Source of the DNA: Pseudaestuariivita sp.
Lineage (GTDB): Bacteria > Pseudomonadota > Alphaproteobacteria > Rhodobacterales > Rhodobacteraceae
NCBI GenBank assembly: GCA_020629995.1
Contig: JAHDCH010000178.1
Span: 1 to 5,908 of the forward strand
Direction: 5' to 3'
DNA: 5,908 nt
Below, in pieces: positions 5,446 to 5,908 of this stretch (the first letter of the stretch is position 1; the number at the start of each line of letters is the position of its first letter). The notes beneath the pieces are model-generated. The model saw only the letters and a list, made by a program, of their open reading frames with translations. It was not told the DNA's origin and made no database searches. Position numbers and translations under genes: made by a program.

Positions 5446-5908
5446 ATGGCGCTAAAGCTGGGTGTTCTGGGAATAGATCACGGCCATATCTTTGGCATGC
5501 TGGGGCATATGCAGGACCGGGGCTGCACGTGCGACGCCTTTTGGAGCGACGGGCCGGCAGTGACCGAGGCGAAGTTTGCCGAAGTCTTTCCTGGCGTCGC
5601 GCGCGTCGAGGACCGCAGGCGGATCCTGGACGACCCGAGCATCGACATGATCCTGATCTCGGCCGTGCCAGGGGACCGCGCCGCGCTGGCGATCGAGGCG
5701 ATGGAGGCGGGCAAGGACGTGATGGTCGACAAGCCCGGTTGCACGACGCTCGATCAGCTGGAGGCGCTGCGCGAAGTGCAGGCACGGACGGGGCGCATCT
5801 GGTCGGTCAACTTTTCCGAAAGGTTCCAGGTTCCGGCGGTCACCAGAGCGGACGAGCTGGTGCAGGCGGGCGCGATTGGCCGGGTGATCCAGACGCTGGG
5901 CATCGGGC
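5446..5908 (+). CDS. Gfo/Idh/MocA-family oxidoreductase (second of two), N-terminal part only
   Basis: 154 codons are present; the gene leaves the right edge. The chain starts MALKLGVLGIDHGHIFGML, a beta strand followed by a nucleotide-binding turn that differs from the usual GxGxxG: the second and third positions are filled by Ile-Asp-His-Gly-His (10-14). Further on are DMILISAVPGDRAALAIEAM (67-86) and Asp95-Lys96-Pro97 in DVMVDKPGC (91-99), which replaces the usual Glu-Lys-Pro and keeps the catalytic lysine. SVNFSERFQVPAV (120-132) follows the start of the C-terminal domain. It is clearly not a duplicate of the preceding gene and belongs to a separate branch of the family. The active-site His of the second domain is beyond the window. 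It is separated from its neighbour by a stem-loop and probably belongs to the same operon. Confidence 0.85.
   Translation, partial: MALKLGVLGIDHGHIFGMLGHMQDRGCTCDAFWSDGPAVTEAKFAEVFPGVARVEDRRRILDDPSIDMILISAVPGDRAALAIEAMEAGKDVMVDKPGCTTLDQLEALREVQARTGRIWSVNFSERFQVPAVTRADELVQAGAIGRVIQTLGIG

Noticed and set aside
4334..5785. Minus-strand open frame of 483 codons opposite the two oxidoreductases
   Set aside because: Same shadow pattern: Arg/Pro/His-rich, no domain, and it crosses two well-supported plus-strand genes and their intergenic stem-loop.

Overview
The window is GC-rich, densely packed bacterial DNA with steep third-position GC bias. Translational coupling, promoter style (TTGCCT...TAGGCT) and protein flavour suggest an alphaproteobacterium, most likely Rhodobacteraceae (Roseobacter/Paracoccus-like). 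That assignment is inference from composition and protein style, not from a marker gene. I saw no rRNA, tRNA, CRISPR array, insertion sequence or phage gene.

Left arm, minus strand (1-1678): a class III PLP-dependent aminotransferase is followed, with a 4-bp ATGA overlap, by the N-terminal third or so of an AbgB-like M20 amidohydrolase that runs off the left edge. Together they look like an operon that cleaves an N-acyl/amide substrate and transaminates the released amine.

Divergent control region (1679-1752): an AT-rich gap separates the aminotransferase from a TetR-family regulator on the plus strand (1753-2385). It contains a tandem pair of imperfect 18-bp repeats that overlaps a plausible promoter for the aminotransferase. 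The natural reading is that the regulator controls its divergent neighbour and itself.

Right arm, plus strand (2455-5908): a compact operon of four genes. They are a fumarase/aspartase-superfamily lyase closest to PcaB (3-carboxy-cis,cis-muconate cycloisomerase), a small P-loop kinase of the uridine kinase/FrcK-YggC type, and two different Gfo/Idh/MocA dehydrogenases, the second cut by the right edge. The first three genes overlap (10 bp, then 4 bp). A GC-rich stem-loop sits between the two dehydrogenases. Upstream, a 9-bp perfect inverted repeat spans the TetR stop codon and the presumed -10 box of this operon.

Taken together the region looks like an accessory catabolic locus. The lyase, small-molecule kinase and two NAD(P)-dependent dehydrogenases suggest breakdown of a polyol, sugar acid or similar carbon source. 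No transporter and no complete known pathway is visible here, so the substrate is unknown.
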